Shown one piece after another: positions 35,831 through 49,432 of a stretch of DNA of 64,000 nt. The notes beneath the pieces are model-generated. The model made no database searches. It saw nothing but the letters and a program-made list of their open reading frames with translations, and had not been told where the DNA came from. Origin of the DNA: Atherinomorus stipes (Eukaryota; Chordata; Actinopteri; Atheriniformes; Atherinidae); assembly GCA_023101725.1 (NCBI GenBank), contig JALJCO010007928.1:744001-808000 (forward strand), given 5' to 3'. Every line of letters begins with the position of its first letter. Positions within the stretch are counted from its first letter, which is position 1. Both the position numbers and the translations under genes were made by a program.

Positions 35831-38800
35831 ATCAGCAGTGTGCTATCAGTGCCCCCTGCAGTAAAACCAAAGGGAATAAAGAGACGAGGGAGCCACACAG
35901 ACACCATGGAGAAAAGATAGGGAGAGGAAAAGCGGGGGAACAAGAGGATCGTTTTCATTATCTCCAACACACAGAGGAACTTAATCATGCTTATATGAGA
36001 GAGAAGTCTTATAGCCAAAGACTGGATCCCGTGCACTGAGGTAACTGTAATGTACAAACCAGGACATTTGCATTATGCACAAAAACACAAACTGAGAACA
36101 TTCTGATACTTTATTTTAACAGGGAAGCTTCTTTTTATGAGGTGAATTACAAAGTAGTGTAAACTTTTGTAGCTTGAATGTGTCACAAAACAAGCTTTGA
36201 TAAAGAAGTCAGATGGAAAGCAGAATTTGATCGATAATATAATTATCAATTACACAAAAAATATATATGCTTTAAATAATTTATTGCATTTTTTAAATTT
36301 CCAGTCCATTTTGGGGTTCTTTTATGAATGATGTGATAGTGTGTAAAGCTGAATTTAATTTGAATATTGGATTTTTGCCTTTTTTTGGTCATTGTTACTG
36401 TTAAAGCTATTGAGTTCATTTTTCTCCCATCAGTTTTTAAATCGTGGCATGTCACTATAACTGCACCGGCTGCTTTTGCAGAATGTTTGTGTACAATAAG
36501 AATTACAATTCAAAATCTTGCACAGCCAGAAATAAAAGGTCAATTCTTTTTCTAAAATTTCTGACATTTACACATATTGTAACATGCGCAGAACATTTAT
36601 CTACATCAAGACATGTTAGTATATTACACACCAACAATATGAGTGTTGCATGCAAAGACTTGCAAATGATGATGAATATTTAAGTCTTTTTTTATTACAT
36701 GTTCATACATGTCATGTATGTTTTTAAAGCCAATGGCAGCTTTTTACAAAAATGCACCCATCTGGTTAATTTTTATTGTTTGGATACATTTTATATCTTG
36801 TGTTTCTGAATCTGATTTTACATGATTTTTGATAGTAAAAGAAACTTTAAAAAAAAAAAAAAGAAAAATTGAAATGAAATTGTCAGATTCTGTTTTTCTG
36901 TTACAATTCAGGCTTCTCGTTCCGATCATTTCTGTCTTTCACGCTGGCAGCTTGTGAGTAATTTTAGCCTTGAATCTTACACCGCTGTCACAATTTTTTT
37001 TATCATCAATATTCATGCAGGAAAATAAAGCAATCAGAAAAATCTACGCAGAATTTAATTCCAATTTGCAAATGTTAGAACGTGTTAGCAGATGTCATTC
37101 CTTCTCTCAGCTGCTGTCAGCTTCATGCCTTACCAACCTCATCCTGTTCAGCTCAAATGTGTCAAAACATGTCAACAGTTTTATGTGCTCACCTTTTTGT
37201 TTGTAAGGCTAGACTTACCAATTACAGGTCCACCACTCCCTTTTCTTTTGAGCAGCATGGTGCATGGGAGCTTTTTTTTTTTCTGTGCGTTTGTAGCAGT
37301 GTGGGTTTTACTTTAAAAAGCTCTCCTCTCTGTCTAATCCTGTTATAGTGGCAGCCGGGGCTCCAATAGATGGCATCACAGCACTAGACTTGAGACGTTG
37401 CTGTGCTCTGCAGTGCTTTGGTAGATTGCCATTCATGGTTCATGAGCCCAGCTGGGAAGTGGAGAGTATTGATGAAATATAACACAACAACAACAAAAAA
37501 TGAAGTAAGGTCAAATTAAACGAAGACTAAAAGGTGATTTGCAGGTGAGATTTGTATTACATTATTTTATAGTGAGAAAAGATGCACATTTTCTTGCAAT
37601 TGCAGTTCAAGAAAGAAAATATTTGATGTTTACATCTAATTTTGCCTAATTTCAAATGTTGAATATGTTTTACGTTGAATGGTTTAACAATATCTCTAAA
37701 GCCAAAATGTGTTTTATGTATTTCAAGTTTAAGTTTATCACAGTTACAGCTGGTGAACTGAGTTCATTTGTTGACTTCATCAACTAAAATATGTTATATT
37801 TCATTAGGATTATGCCCCTTTACGCCAGGCCTGTTGCTCCCAGGAATCTGCTTTAGTGTTGACAGTTATGACTTCGGATTATAACCTGTGAGTGTGTATC
37901 TATGTCACCAAACCATGTCAGTGTAATGTGATTAATCACACTCTATTATACCACCATCATTTGTCACGTAATGCAGTGTTTCACAGAGAATTAACAGGGT
38001 TCTTTTACTGCCTCAAGAAATAAATCACCATCAGTTCCTCGATGCTCCCAGAAATTATATTATTTGGCCGATGTGAAGAAGTGCAGCCCGAGCAGGAGTC
38101 CTTAAATCTGTCGCTCTCAACTGCATGTGTGTGTGTTTTTGCTGTGGTGTGTTTTTGTGTGTGTGAATCCCCCGCTGGTCTGTTTCTTGTAGAAACTTTA
38201 TGCAGAAGAAAAGATAGTCGGCTTGGATAATGGGTTGCTTCTTTACAGCAAATGTCTAAAAAGGACTCCTGAAATGACAAATGATTGTGACCTAAAACAC
38301 AGCAGGACACACAGTGTTTTCATTAGAAATTACATTCGCATGGCAAAGAGCGCTGCGCTTGTTTTGCTCAATGCTGTAATGTGAATGTGTATTTTGTGCA
38401 TAATACACAGAAAAACAGTTAAGTTTATCCTCAAACACTGTCTGTTGTCTTTCTCTTTGATTCATTTGTTTTCTTTTGAATATTCCTACATGTAAAGAAA
38501 ATTAAATGTAAGGATTTATACTCTTAATCATGTGAAAATGTCCATAATAATATCATGAATAATTATTATTCAGCTTGTAAAGCACCACAGTAACACTGCA
38601 GGAATACAAAAAACACTCTCAAGATGTATTTTCTTTTCAAATAATGACCACAGTCGGCTTTTGTGTAGCTATAATTTGTCTCTGTGATGTTGCTATCACA
38701 TAGCTGTACTGTAATATTTAAAAGGTGAAAGCTCCCTGCAGGATTTTGTCTTTTTCCTCAGATAGAGGTATCATATCAAAATGACAGGCGCTCCATTTAA

Positions 38801-39017
38801 TGTCCTTTAATGTCATTTAAATCTCCAACTGTTGTGTGCAGACTGATAATCTTCCTCTTTGTGATCTGTGGACTAATGAGACCTCTCCTCTCTGCTTCTC
38901 AGTGGTAAAGTCTCCATCCTAATTTCTTAATGCTGAAACACAAAGAATTGGCTGCAGTGTGGCCTCAGTGGAGATCCACGCTGACCATGATTTGATTGAA
39001 TAAAGGAAAAACAAAAA

Positions 39018-39036
39018 GAGAGAGAGAGAGAGAGTG
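39018..39036. repeat. (AG)n microsatellite
   Basis: About nine AG units within a purine-rich stretch. Confidence 0.85.
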
Positions 39037-42027
39037 GAAAAAGGGGGAGGTGGGTGAGTCGAGGGGAAAAAAGAGGCAGAGTGAGAAATAGCAGCGGTGC
39101 CAAGAATTTTAAGGCAGTATTGATGAAAGGCTATCATTTTAGCCAATTAAATGGATGCAGGAAGGGATGGAGGCTTAATTTCCTACTAACAGGTCTCACC
39201 TTTGCATACATGGAGGAAAAAATACATCAATTTCCTTTCTGCTGCAGACCTCCACAGCAGTGTCACATATGTGATTAGGAAAACCTGAAATGATGTGTAA
39301 TACTAGAGGAAAAGAGGGAGACCTTTAGGCGCGAGTGTACAGAACTGTGTCATCTGCTATCCTGCTAACATCATCGCTCTTCCTAAAGGTTAAAGCACGG
39401 CCTTGGCTGCGAGGCACGAGTACTGAAATGAATATACGTGTAGGAGCATTCTCACTATGGAGATAAAACACACGCTCCAGAATCACATCTTTTATTCATT
39501 TTCTTCTCCAACATTTTAACTTAAGAAATACCACAACTTTTTTTCGCCTTTTCTCCTCCTCTTTTTTTAAATCTAACTCTTCAAAGAATAGTTAAGACCC
39601 ACAAGGAATATTGATAAGAATTGGATACAGAAAATGATACACTGTAATATACAATACCTAAACGTGTATTATAATTTAGTGGAAGAGTAAAAGTACTGTT
39701 GCAGTTTTAAAAATCAACCAGTGTCACAATATCATAAGAAAATTCTAGATGTAGATGGCATTTTAGATGTAGTTCAGCATAGGTCTGAATAGGTAAATAA
39801 TCTTACTGCCAGTCCTTCAAACAACTATGAAGCAATAGGAGGTAGTTCACTAATTTATGAGAAAAGCAGTGTAATAAACCATTTGTTTGATGTTGTGTAC
39901 CAGATAAGTAAATTATTGTAGATGATTCATGACACTAGTGACAACTACAACCCAAATCAAGTGTTTGTGGTGTATCAGTATCCTCCCCACCAACCACTAC
40001 ATCCCTCATCTGTCATTGTGTACCAATTCTCTCTCATTTCCACTGCCTTTGTTGTATTTAATTAACATAGTTTTTACTTTAATTTGATCTAATTTGTTGT
40101 GGTTTTGTCTGTTTAATTTTTGTGCTTTCTTCACCTTGCTTCTTTTAGCTATCATTTCATCCTTCTACCTGGTTTTATGAATAATAATACTGCTCCTGAA
40201 ACACACAAAATAGTCTCAGTATGTGATTTATCTTTAAATTATTCACTGAAATTTAGGTTGTTTTTTGTTTGTTAGTTTTTTTTGTAAAATTCTGATTTAT
40301 TTTTTAAATGAAAAATTTAAGACATATTACATTTAGTGTCCACAAATTTTGCAAAAGGACTAATATCATGACTGTATATGACTGAGTTTATTACCCTTCA
40401 AACACATGTCTGAGTCATGGAGTGTCTTTATTAGTATGAAAACAGCCACATACAGTGTCCTGCTGGTGCTATTGGACTTTAAACAAACTATTTTCTCTAT
40501 TTTCTTTTTTTTCTTAATCATTTAACCCTTTTCAAAAATATAAGAACAGATTTTTAGTATCTACTGAGCTTAGAGCTGAGTACCGTATCAGGGTGGAAAT
40601 AGTGTTTCATGCACAAAAAGGATAGAATAACACCACCACCCATTTATAGGGGGTGGCACTGTTTATTTTTTCTGTTGGAAACGGGGGAGAATATTTTTAT
40701 AATGATTTTATAACCACATTACATTAGGTAACTGGATTAGCTTAAACTAAGTTTAGGTACAGTAATGTGTAGTCTGCTTTTCTGATTTCCAGCTCAATGA
40801 TTTACTGGTGTTAAAAAATCAAAACAAACAGACTCGATCTCAAATCAAACCTTAAACACACACAGAAACCCTTCACATGCATTCTCACGGACTACATGAG
40901 TGTTTGCTCATACACATTTAATGTATTACTCGCAGATCAAATACAGGCATCCCTCCTAGTTCCCTCCCCAGAGAGGGTGAGTGTGTGTGTGTTATTAACC
41001 CCAGCACCGCTGCTGCTTGTCTGCCAGCATTAACCCCATTATCCTCCTCCTCTCTCCCCCTCTCTTCTCCTCTCCTCCCTCTTTCCAGCAGCCGTAATGA
41101 AGTTCAATAGGCACAGTTTTCCTCTCTCTCATGTGCTTATTCTTTCCTCGTTTACCGGCTCCCTCCATCTCTCTACAGTTGGCAGTGGCAGAGGTTAGAC
41201 AAGCACTCTGTCTCTTCATCCACCCCTCCCCTCCCTCCTTCCCTCGCCAGGTCCCAGAGGTGCTTTCTGCTTAACAAGCCTGGATATCTGTTTCCTAAAA
41301 TCAATCGTCTGTCTTAAACGAACATCCCTGACCATCTGCTTCAGGGGCTGACACACACGATCACACAGCAAGCACACACACATTTCACTGCCTTCGCCGG
41401 GCTGGAGTTCCAATCTCAATATTTGTCGAGCAGGCTCCTCAAGGGCCCCTTAGAGCCGGTGTTGAGGTCCTCCCAAGGCCCCTCAAGCTGCCTGGCCAGG
41501 GGCCTCGCGCTTGGCCCTGCTCCCTCCCTCCTGTCTTCTCCCTCTCTCCCTCTGTCGCTTTTCTGTTTGATTAATCTCTAAATCTGTGTGACACATGGAC
41601 GAGGCTCTGAGACTCTGCCAGGAAGCTGTGCATGTGTGTGTGTGTATTTGTGTGAATATGTGTAAGTGTGTATCCGAAAAAAAGTGAAACGCACAGCTAA
41701 TCCCTTTAGCAAGCTGTTAGCTGTTGCATTGTGTTTGGGTGGTAACAGTAGCACTGGAAGACTTGACAGTGATAATCTCACATCTCTATAAGACGCTGTC
41801 ACCCGTGTTGACCCTGTAACCTACCAGCTCAGTGATGCTCAAACTTCAAAGGAATGTTGCTCATGCTCCAAAACTGGTTTGATGGGTCATTGGTCGAACT
41901 CAACTCTCTGGTAATGCATTAGGTATTGGACAGCATTTTAAACCATCCTATGTTCAGAAGGAAAAATACAAGTATTTCACTGTAAATGAAAAATATTTAA
42001 AGTGTCACTTTTCTACTCAAGTTTTTT

Positions 42028-42514
42028 TTAAAGGGACTTGAGGCAAGATTAAGAAACAAAACTCGGACTGCCGCGACTGCCGCTTCAGGTAACTGCAGCC
42101 ACAAGCCAAGCCGTCACGGGAGCGTGCACAAACTGAAGCTATAATGTTGTTTACTACGCTTTTTCTTCGTAATTACACTTTTTAGTGGTCTTTCAGTTGA
42201 TCCGGATTGTTTGCTGACGGCAGAAGAATCCATAATTATTGCTTACAGTGTTTGAATTTACCGCGGCCGTCTTCTTCCTGAATCAAAACTGCGGATGTAG
42301 CGTCATTTGACGTCATGTCCGCAGGGCAGCACGGGAAATTCGAACACTGAATTGCAGCGCATTTTGCAGCACACAGCCTGTTGAAGGCAACGGAGAGAAA
42401 CGTGGGTGGAAACATTATTTTTGGTATTTAGCGCTTCATCACCTATTAGTATTAAAAAAAAATGGACATGCATGTTTGTTTGTTTTTTTAAATTCCTGCC
42501 TCTAGTCCCTTTAA
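42028..42514. mobile_element. TTAA-flanked piggyBac-like MITE
   Basis: TTAAAGGGACTTGAGGCA at 42028 and its inverted partner TGCCTCTAGTCCCTTTAA ending at 42514 match at 17 of 18 bases, including TTAA at both edges. The interior is CpG-rich compared with the flanks and has no transposase frame. Confidence 0.8.
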
Positions 42515-42634
42515 GTATGAGTATTTAAAAAGTAAATAAAAGAGGAAAGGAATGGAAGCGACTTGTAGCTAGCAAGTTTTATAGCTGATGGTTTTATGCT
42601 CATATTCAGAACATGCTTTTTCAAACTGATGACC

Positions 42635-42925
42635 AAGTGGTGGGCGATATATCAAATATACTTGATGTATCCTAAAAAGTTTTACGTGCGATATATATAA
42701 GATGGCTATATTGTGAGTGGAAGTCTCCTGGTTCAAAATAAAATGTTTGTTAAATTAACTTCATTGTGATTTTTCCCTTTTAAGTAGCATTTACTTGAAT
42801 CTTACACATGATAATATTAAATTCATCATTTGAGTGTTTTGTCAAAACATCAAGATAAATGTCTTGTATTGGGATAAAGCAAAAAATATTGTGATATCAG
42901 TTGTAGGCCACATCGCCCAGTACTA
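42635..42925. mobile_element. hAT MITE of the TGGGCGATAT type
   Basis: TGGTGGGCGATATATC at the left and CACATCGCCCAGTACTA at the right are inverted partners (TGGGCGAT shared). Flanks TGATGACC (42627-42634) and TGATGAGC (42926-42933) match at 7 of 8. Confidence 0.75.
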
Positions 42926-42933
42926 TGATGAGC

Positions 42934-44159
42934 TAATGGAAATGGGTATTTTGTCTGTTTCTTTGTTAAATGATTATCTGCACCCAAGGAAATAGGTACC
43001 AGTATTGCCAGTTTGTAACTGATTTTAAATACAGCAGCATCTTGCCTAGTCATAGTTTAGACCAACCTGATGTACTCAACATCTGCCAAAAGGGTGTAAT
43101 CCAAAAATGTTTTAAACACATAACAACAGAAAACAGCAGAAGTATACACAGCAGGGAGCATTTCTGCAGAGAAATACACTCCACTCTCCTGTACTGGGTC
43201 ACAAATAGCATGTATGAGCCAGTCGGTTATTGGGATTATTCTGCGTAGTATGGGGCATATGTTGTTAAAGACATACTAAATTTGGATTATACTTTTAAAA
43301 AAATGTCTGTATTCATTTTTAATTATGAAGATTTTTTTGCAAATAGCCACCTCATTTAATGATGAAAATGCCTTGATGTGAAGCATAGTGTCCTGCTTAA
43401 AGACAATATTTGCAAAAGAAGATTAAATTATTTTGAGCTTTTGGTTTATGAGAGAAACGGAAAAAAAATCCAGATTTTTTTTTAAGGTTATTGTTTTCAA
43501 TTTAAATAAATGAGAAATTCTACTATGGAGGATGAAACAAAACTGTGTATAGACAACAGAATATTTCCAAATGCAACTGTGATGTTAGCCACTGTTGCTT
43601 TTCAGGAATATTCTGAAGCTGTTCATATACTAATGAATAACAGGTTTAGTTACACAGGAATTCAATTATCAGCTAATTCATATTAATGATGCATAAATGG
43701 TCAAATTCCACGATACCAAAAAGGGGTTCTTGCCAACCTCAACCCAATACATTTGGCATCAGTCTTTAAAATCTCATATCTATTCAGCCCCAGATTCCTT
43801 TCTCTCCTCCCTGAAGTCTCTATTGTATTTCTGTATCCCACCTCACCCCCACCCCCCTTTCAGTAATTACACCCAAAGTCAAAAGACGGTCCTGTCAATC
43901 AAACACTCAACTGTCACTTCTTTGCTTTGTTTCTCTCATCTCTGCCAGTCTGTCTCTGTTGATTTCAGGCTTTGCTGTCAGAACAGAGCAGTGGTGCTCT
44001 GCATGCATTCAGCTATGTTTTCTTTTTGAGTGTGTCAGAAATCGTGAGCATTCTTGATGGCATTACATTTTGTTGGTTTAGCTTTCTTTCCAGCTGTAGT
44101 CCAGTGCACGTTGGCTGACGTTGCGGTAAGGCGTGCTGTGTCACTTCCTGTTGCTCCTG
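42934..44159. other. Unique sequence, no gene seen
   Basis: AT-rich. Frames at 42970-43248 and 43697-44029 have no recognisable domain. Confidence 0.4.
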
Positions 44160-44480
44160 TGTGTACCTCGCTTGTTTGAGCTCGGAAGGGAGGGCTCTCT
44201 CCTCCCCTTTTAATTTATTTTTTTTTTTTCAATTATCATTTTTTGTTTTTTCAAATAAAAAGATTAAAAAAAAATTCCACACCATTTCTGTTTTTTGGGT
44301 TCTTTTTGTTGTTTTTTTTTTCTCGGCTTTTTTCTCTTTTTGCTGGATGGTTGCTGGGTTTTTTCTTCCGCTCTCTCTTCTTCTTCTCTCTGCCATTCTT
44401 TTTTTTTTTTTGGTTTTTTTTTTTTTGTTTAAACTTCTGCTTCCTTTAGTGATAATGGTACGAGTAACAAATGTAGATTG
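44160..44480. repeat. T-rich pyrimidine tract block
   Basis: Dominated by T runs (up to 14) and CTTCT motifs on the plus strand. All the 60-160 codon frames here, on either strand, are low-complexity products of this composition. Confidence 0.8.
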
Positions 44481-44489
44481 TTTGTAGCT

Positions 44490-44700
44490 TTGGAGGGGGG
44501 GTGGGGGGGAGGAAAGGGGGGTTCGGCTCAAGGAAAAGGCCAGAAAATAGATCGGGGCCTGGGCTAGGGTTAGGGGGGGGGGGGAGGCGGGGAGGGGGGG
44601 TGCCCAGGGGGTTCCGGGGGGGGTTTCAGGAGGGGGGGAGGGGGGGGGGGGGGGGGGGAGGGGGGGAGGAGGAGAAGAAAGGAAGAAGGAAAAAAATAGG
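44490..44700. repeat. G-rich tract with G-quadruplex potential
   Basis: Many runs of four or more G, the longest near 44641-44660, with telomere-like CTAGGGTTAGGG at about 44560. The plus strand could form several G-quadruplexes, or the region may be poorly resolved in assembly. Confidence 0.85.
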
Positions 44701-45407
44701 CGCGCGGGCAACCACCAACCATTTTAATAAATAAGCACCACTCAAAAAAAAAATAATAAAGAAACAAACAATGAATATTGGTATTGGCATGTAAGAATAG
44801 GGTTGTGAAAGAGAAGGAACGGAGGTAAATAAATGTAAGGAGCCAGAGAGGGGGAGATGGAGTGAAGAAGAAAAGGATGGATAAGAAAAAAGGAAAAGTA
44901 GAAAAAAAAAAATTTAATAATGGAGTTAAGGAGGCGGAAACGATAATGGAGAACAAAAAGGAAGATGATAAATTGGTATTTGCTTTTGTTAAAATTATTA
45001 GGAATCGTGACTTACTGGTTTTCTTTCAATTCTAAAAAAGATGAAAAATGAAGGATAAAGGTTGATATATGTGGGATTTAAAGGTGGAGGGGAGATATGG
45101 GGGAGGGAGAAGTGGGTGTAGGGAAAAAAAATGGAAGCAAACATGGAGCAAATAAGAGAGAATTAAGAGGGGATGGAATCAATCCAATTTGGAGGGGAGG
45201 ATTTTTAATTAAATGAGTATGGAGGAAATTGTTAGTCAAACAAAGATAAGAAAGGAGGGGGGAGGAAGGAGGGGGAGTTTTGTAGTTTCACACTTCTCTC
45301 TCCTCCACCCCCCTACCTCACACACTCACAGAGTCTGTGTGTGTGTGCTAGAATCAAAAAAAAAAATAAAAAAAAAATAAAAAATAAAAAAAAAAAAAAA
45401 AATAAAA

Positions 45408-45457
<50 letters not shown>

Positions 45458-48200
45458 ATAATAAATTTCATATCAATTAAAAATATATAAAAAATAGATA
45501 TGAGATTAAAAGATGATTATAATTTATATTTAGAAAAATACGTCTCAGGGAGAAGAAGATGAAGTAAAATGAAATTAATTAATTAATTATCAAATTCAAA
45601 AGTTTATGTACTGGAGGGGAGGGGAGGAGGAGGAGAGGTGGGGATATTTGAAAAATAAAAATTAATTAATAATAATAATTCATTTAATAATCATGATTTA
45701 AAATAATTTCTTATAACAAATTATAAATAAGAAATGAATTTTAGAGAGAAATTGTATAATCAATTTATGGTATCTTCAGAGTGTATATCACAATAAAAAT
45801 ACTTAATTAAAATTTAAAGGTTTTAATAAATTTAAAATTGATTTTTGGGAGAATTTTAATTGTGTCGTTAATGTTAATGTTGATGAAAATATTGATAAAA
45901 AAAATAATTTTATAAATTTCATAAAAATTATTGGGATCTTAATAAAATTCACAAAAATACTCTATTTCTTAATAATAAATGGAGTAAAAGTGGGGAATGG
46001 AATGTTTATTGGGAAAAATGAGAGTCTCTAAAATAATTTTTTAATAAATTATTTCTTATTAATTACTTAAAAAAATATTGTTGGAAAAAAAATTGATAAA
46101 AAAAAGGTTAATAATAAATGGTGTTAAATAGTAAAGAAACTAATTAAGAAGAATTTATTTAAAAAATATATATTACAATGACAGAAAGAAAATAAACAGA
46201 AGTTAATCATTTAAAAAGTATTTAATTTAGAGAAAAAAAGCAGAGTTAGAAAAAAATGGTGAAAAAAAGAGGAGTAGTAAAAAATAAAGAAGAAGATAAA
46301 AGGGAAGAGGAGGAAGGAAGAAAATATATCTAAGGTTTAAATACAAGATAAAATCTTAAAAAGGGAGTGAAAAGAGAGAGGAGGAGGTGTGAGGAGAAAG
46401 GGGAAGGATGTAATAAAGTGAAAAAGAATTAAAATGAAAAAAAAAATATTAGATAAAAAAAATAAATGAAAAAATAGGAAAAATAAGAAAAATATAAGAA
46501 AATTAGGGTCTGAATAGACAGGTGGTAGGCAGAGTGAGGAAGGGAAATAAAATTGAGTGTTGAGATGTCATGAATTTCTTGGAATTAAAAATTTAATAAT
46601 TTTTAAAAAAATAAAATAATTCCAATTAATAATAAAATCTAAAAATCACTAATTTCCAAACAAGTTAAGACAGAAATATTGAGGAAAATTTAGAGGCTTA
46701 AATAGATTTGAAAAAATTTTGGATAAAAATAAAATCAAATAGACAAAATAAAAAATCAATCAAATTGTACCTAAAATTTTGAATCCAATCAAAAAAAGTT
46801 ACCTAAAAAAGTAAATCAATCAATAATAACTAATAAATTAAATATTAAAAAAATTTAAAGAATTTAAGGATATAAACATACAGAAATAAAAGTTATAAAA
46901 AAAAAAAAAATTTAAATAAGAAATATAAAATAATTAGAAGAAAAACAAAAAGCTGATTATAACCAAACTTTTAAGTCAAAAAAATTTGAAAAAAATAGAA
47001 AAAGTTAAATATGTAACATATGAGAAGAAATAATTGTAAAAAAGTTTAAGACTGATTATAGAGTTATATGGAAAGAAATCGTGATGATGGAAGTGTATAA
47101 GAAATCTGACATGGTTAAAATAATGAATTAAAATATACTTGTCAAAGAGATATCAATGTATTAAAATTAGAAGAAAGAAAATAAAATTGTTAAGAGAATT
47201 AAAAGAGTTGGAAATAGATTAAAGATATAAAAAAGTGAAAGATATTAGTTAGATAAATATTTAATGAGAATATAAGAATGAGATTAGAACACAATAGTAT
47301 AACATATGGATGTATCCTATGGAGAATATTGATGAATATTATGAAAAAATATATATTTTAATTTGGAAAAAATTTATAAGAATATAAGAAAAATATTAAA
47401 GAATAAATATAAGAGACAAAAAGAATAAATTAGGAAAATAGAGAAAAAAATTATTTGAGAAAAAAGAAGAGGAGATTAGAAAGAAAGTTGAGAAACGAAA
47501 AAGATTGAGCTAAAATATTAGATAAAAATTTGAAGGATGGGATCAGAAAAATTGAGAATAAAAAATAAGTTTTAAAGATTAATTTGATGATATGTAGTTC
47601 TTTGCATATAAGAAGGATTTATGAATGAATTTACATAGAATTAATATTAAAAAAAAAAAAATCAAATTTCAAAAAAATCTTGATAAAATAAGGGAAATTT
47701 AAAAAAGGGAAAAATGAAAAAAGAAGGAATGAAAAAAATTAGTCAATGAATATATTATACAAATAAAATTTGGTAATTCAAAAGATTGGGTAGTCCAAAA
47801 AGGGGAGAGTTGAAAATGGATTAAGATAGTCAAGGATGTGACAGATGCAGCAGAAATAGAAAATATATTATTAAGAGAAATCCTATGAATCTAAAATACT
47901 TTCAATAACAAAATAAAATTTTAAAAATCAAAATAAAAATATAAAAATGCATGATGATTAAAAATAAAAAGAAAGAATTGTAATAAATGGAGGGCAATGG
48001 AGGGGTAGAAGAGGGGATTTAGAAATCAGGGAGAAGAGAGAAAGAGGGAGGAGATTGGGAGAGAAAAGCCTATAATAGAGAGTAGAATTTACTATTGGAG
48101 GAAGGCCTTATATATATTAAAGAGAGTTTTAATCTTTTATGATAAGACTAAAATTAGTGTTGAGGGTTTTCATAGTGGGTGCTATGATTCAGGTGACTTC
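44700..48200. repeat. C-depleted, A/G-rich low-complexity block
   Basis: About 3.5 kb in which several 60-base rows contain no C at all and most only a few. A dominates, with G-rich patches (45070-45120, 45240-45280, 45615-45650, 47990-48060). A short normal-looking interruption lies at 45285-45350, followed by an A-run block (45355-45455). No open frame of note exists. It does not resemble any transposon I know. Either an expanded degenerate purine minisatellite or a low-quality assembled segment. Confidence 0.75.
45355..45455. repeat. Poly-A / (A)nT tract
   Basis: Nearly pure A interrupted by single T, including an uninterrupted run of more than 40 A. Confidence 0.95.
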
Positions 48201-48667
48201 TATATGATAGAGCTCTGCGGGCATTATTAATCTATATTTTCTCAATCAAAGATTTCTTATTAGATAGGTGTTATTATTTGTGCCCTCTACGATGCAGCGT
48301 CTGCCTGGTCTCGGGGGGGTCCCCGTAGTGGGGGTGCCGCATTCTCTGGGGTTTCTTCTCAGGTATTGAGTGGTTTATTAATTTATAATATTAAGAAATA
48401 TGCACACAGCAATGTGTCAGACAGCAATACAATGGGCAGTGCATTGTATCACGTAGGACGTACAGTACTGAGGTTATTTACCTTTTACACTGCCTTAACT
48501 CTTAATCTTCCTCTTACTGTTAAATTAACACAGACAATAACTTAAAACTGACTGGACAATAAATGATTGACAGCTTTCATCATTATGAACTATGTGCATT
48601 CACCGGATAAACAGATCATTTGTTGACCTGTCATTATTATAAGACAGATCACAGGTATTTTTCCGTT
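48201..48667. other. Unique sequence after the C-depleted block
   Basis: Normal composition returns. A GC-rich patch with GGGGGGGTCCCCGT lies near 48314-48330. No gene seen. Confidence 0.4.
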
Positions 48668-48760
48668 AACTGGGGCTAGTAATGTCCCAATTCCAATATT
48701 GATATTGGAAATAGGCCCGATACCAGCCAAAATAAAAGTATTGGATTAAATCGGCCTGCA

Positions 48761-48761
<1 letters not shown>
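48668..48761. mobile_element. hAT-like terminal fragment
   Basis: TAGTAATGTCCCAATTCC and GATATTGGAAATAGGCCCGA followed by GATACCAGCC resemble one end of a fish hAT element. The other end is not visible; a (TA)n array follows. Confidence 0.5.
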
Positions 48762-48831
<70 letters not shown>

Positions 48832-48857
48832 GTGTGTGTGTGTGTATATATATATAA
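48762..48857. repeat. (TA)n / (TG)n microsatellite
   Basis: About 34 TA units, then seven TG units, then TA again. Confidence 0.95.
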
Positions 48858-48920
48858 ATATAGTTACGTCCCTGGGCATTCAACTAATAGTTTTTTTTTT
48901 ACCATTCAACCATCTGAACC

Positions 48921-49394
48921 TGTTACCCATTATCTGCCATCTACTCTACTTTCTCTCCTGATTGGACAACAGTCACAGCCACCTCTGGTTGGCTCCTGAA
49001 CCTGTCATTCATAAAGTTATCACCCTCACCTGCAGTGTATATAACTCTGGGCATTTCCTCCTTGGGGAGCCAAGAGCAGGCTCTGCAAGCCGTGGCCCCC
49101 TGATCAGCCCTCCCGGCTGATCTGCTGCTCTTTTTTCTTTTCCTTTTTTTGGTTTGGTGTCTTTGGTTTAGTTTGTTACTAGTTTTGGTCTTGCCTTTAG
49201 TCCTGGTGTTTCCCATCTGTGCCTTGGATCTTTTGTAGTTTGTATGTTGGAGGCCATGGGTTAGATCTTTCTGTTAAACTTGGTTTATTTTTGTAGTTTT
49301 ATTGTAAAATAAATGGCTTTGTTTTAACATTCCTCTGTTTCCTTTGTATTAAGCTGACGACCCTTTAAACCCTACATCTGGGTTGTAAGATGAA
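48921..49394 (+). mobile_element. LTR-like unit (solo or truncated retroelement)
   Basis: Contains a TATA-like TATATAA (49038-49044) and a polyadenylation signal AATAAA (49308-49313) with T-rich text before it, the order expected for U3-R-U5. It begins TGTTACCC, and possible 3' ends are TAACA at 49329, ACA at 49376 or the base before 49395. No gag or pol frame follows. The immediately adjoining sequence is antisense tRNA-Pro, as at a primer-binding site. Gypsy-like or retrovirus-like origin cannot be told apart. Confidence 0.5.
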
Positions 49395-49432
49395 TGGGGG
49401 CTCATCTGGGGTATGAACCCAGGACCTCTCGC

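Larger units (their letters stand above)
35034..42027. other. Long mostly unique region, no gene recognised
   Basis: AT-rich, with a (TG)n tract at 35801-35830 and an (AG)n tract at 39018-39036. About 40930-41560 is richer in GC and has CT-rich tracts and SINE-free text; it could be regulatory DNA. No frame with a recognisable domain was found on either strand. Confidence 0.35.

Noticed and set aside
44555..44580. Interstitial telomere array
   Set aside because: Only about two TTAGGG-like units are present, within a G-rich run.
44229..44711. 160-codon proline/serine-rich frame, minus strand
   Set aside because: Pure consequence of the G-rich and T-rich tracts; low complexity.
48762..48857. 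CRISPR-like or satellite array
   Set aside because: It is a plain dinucleotide microsatellite; no spacer-repeat pattern exists anywhere in the window.
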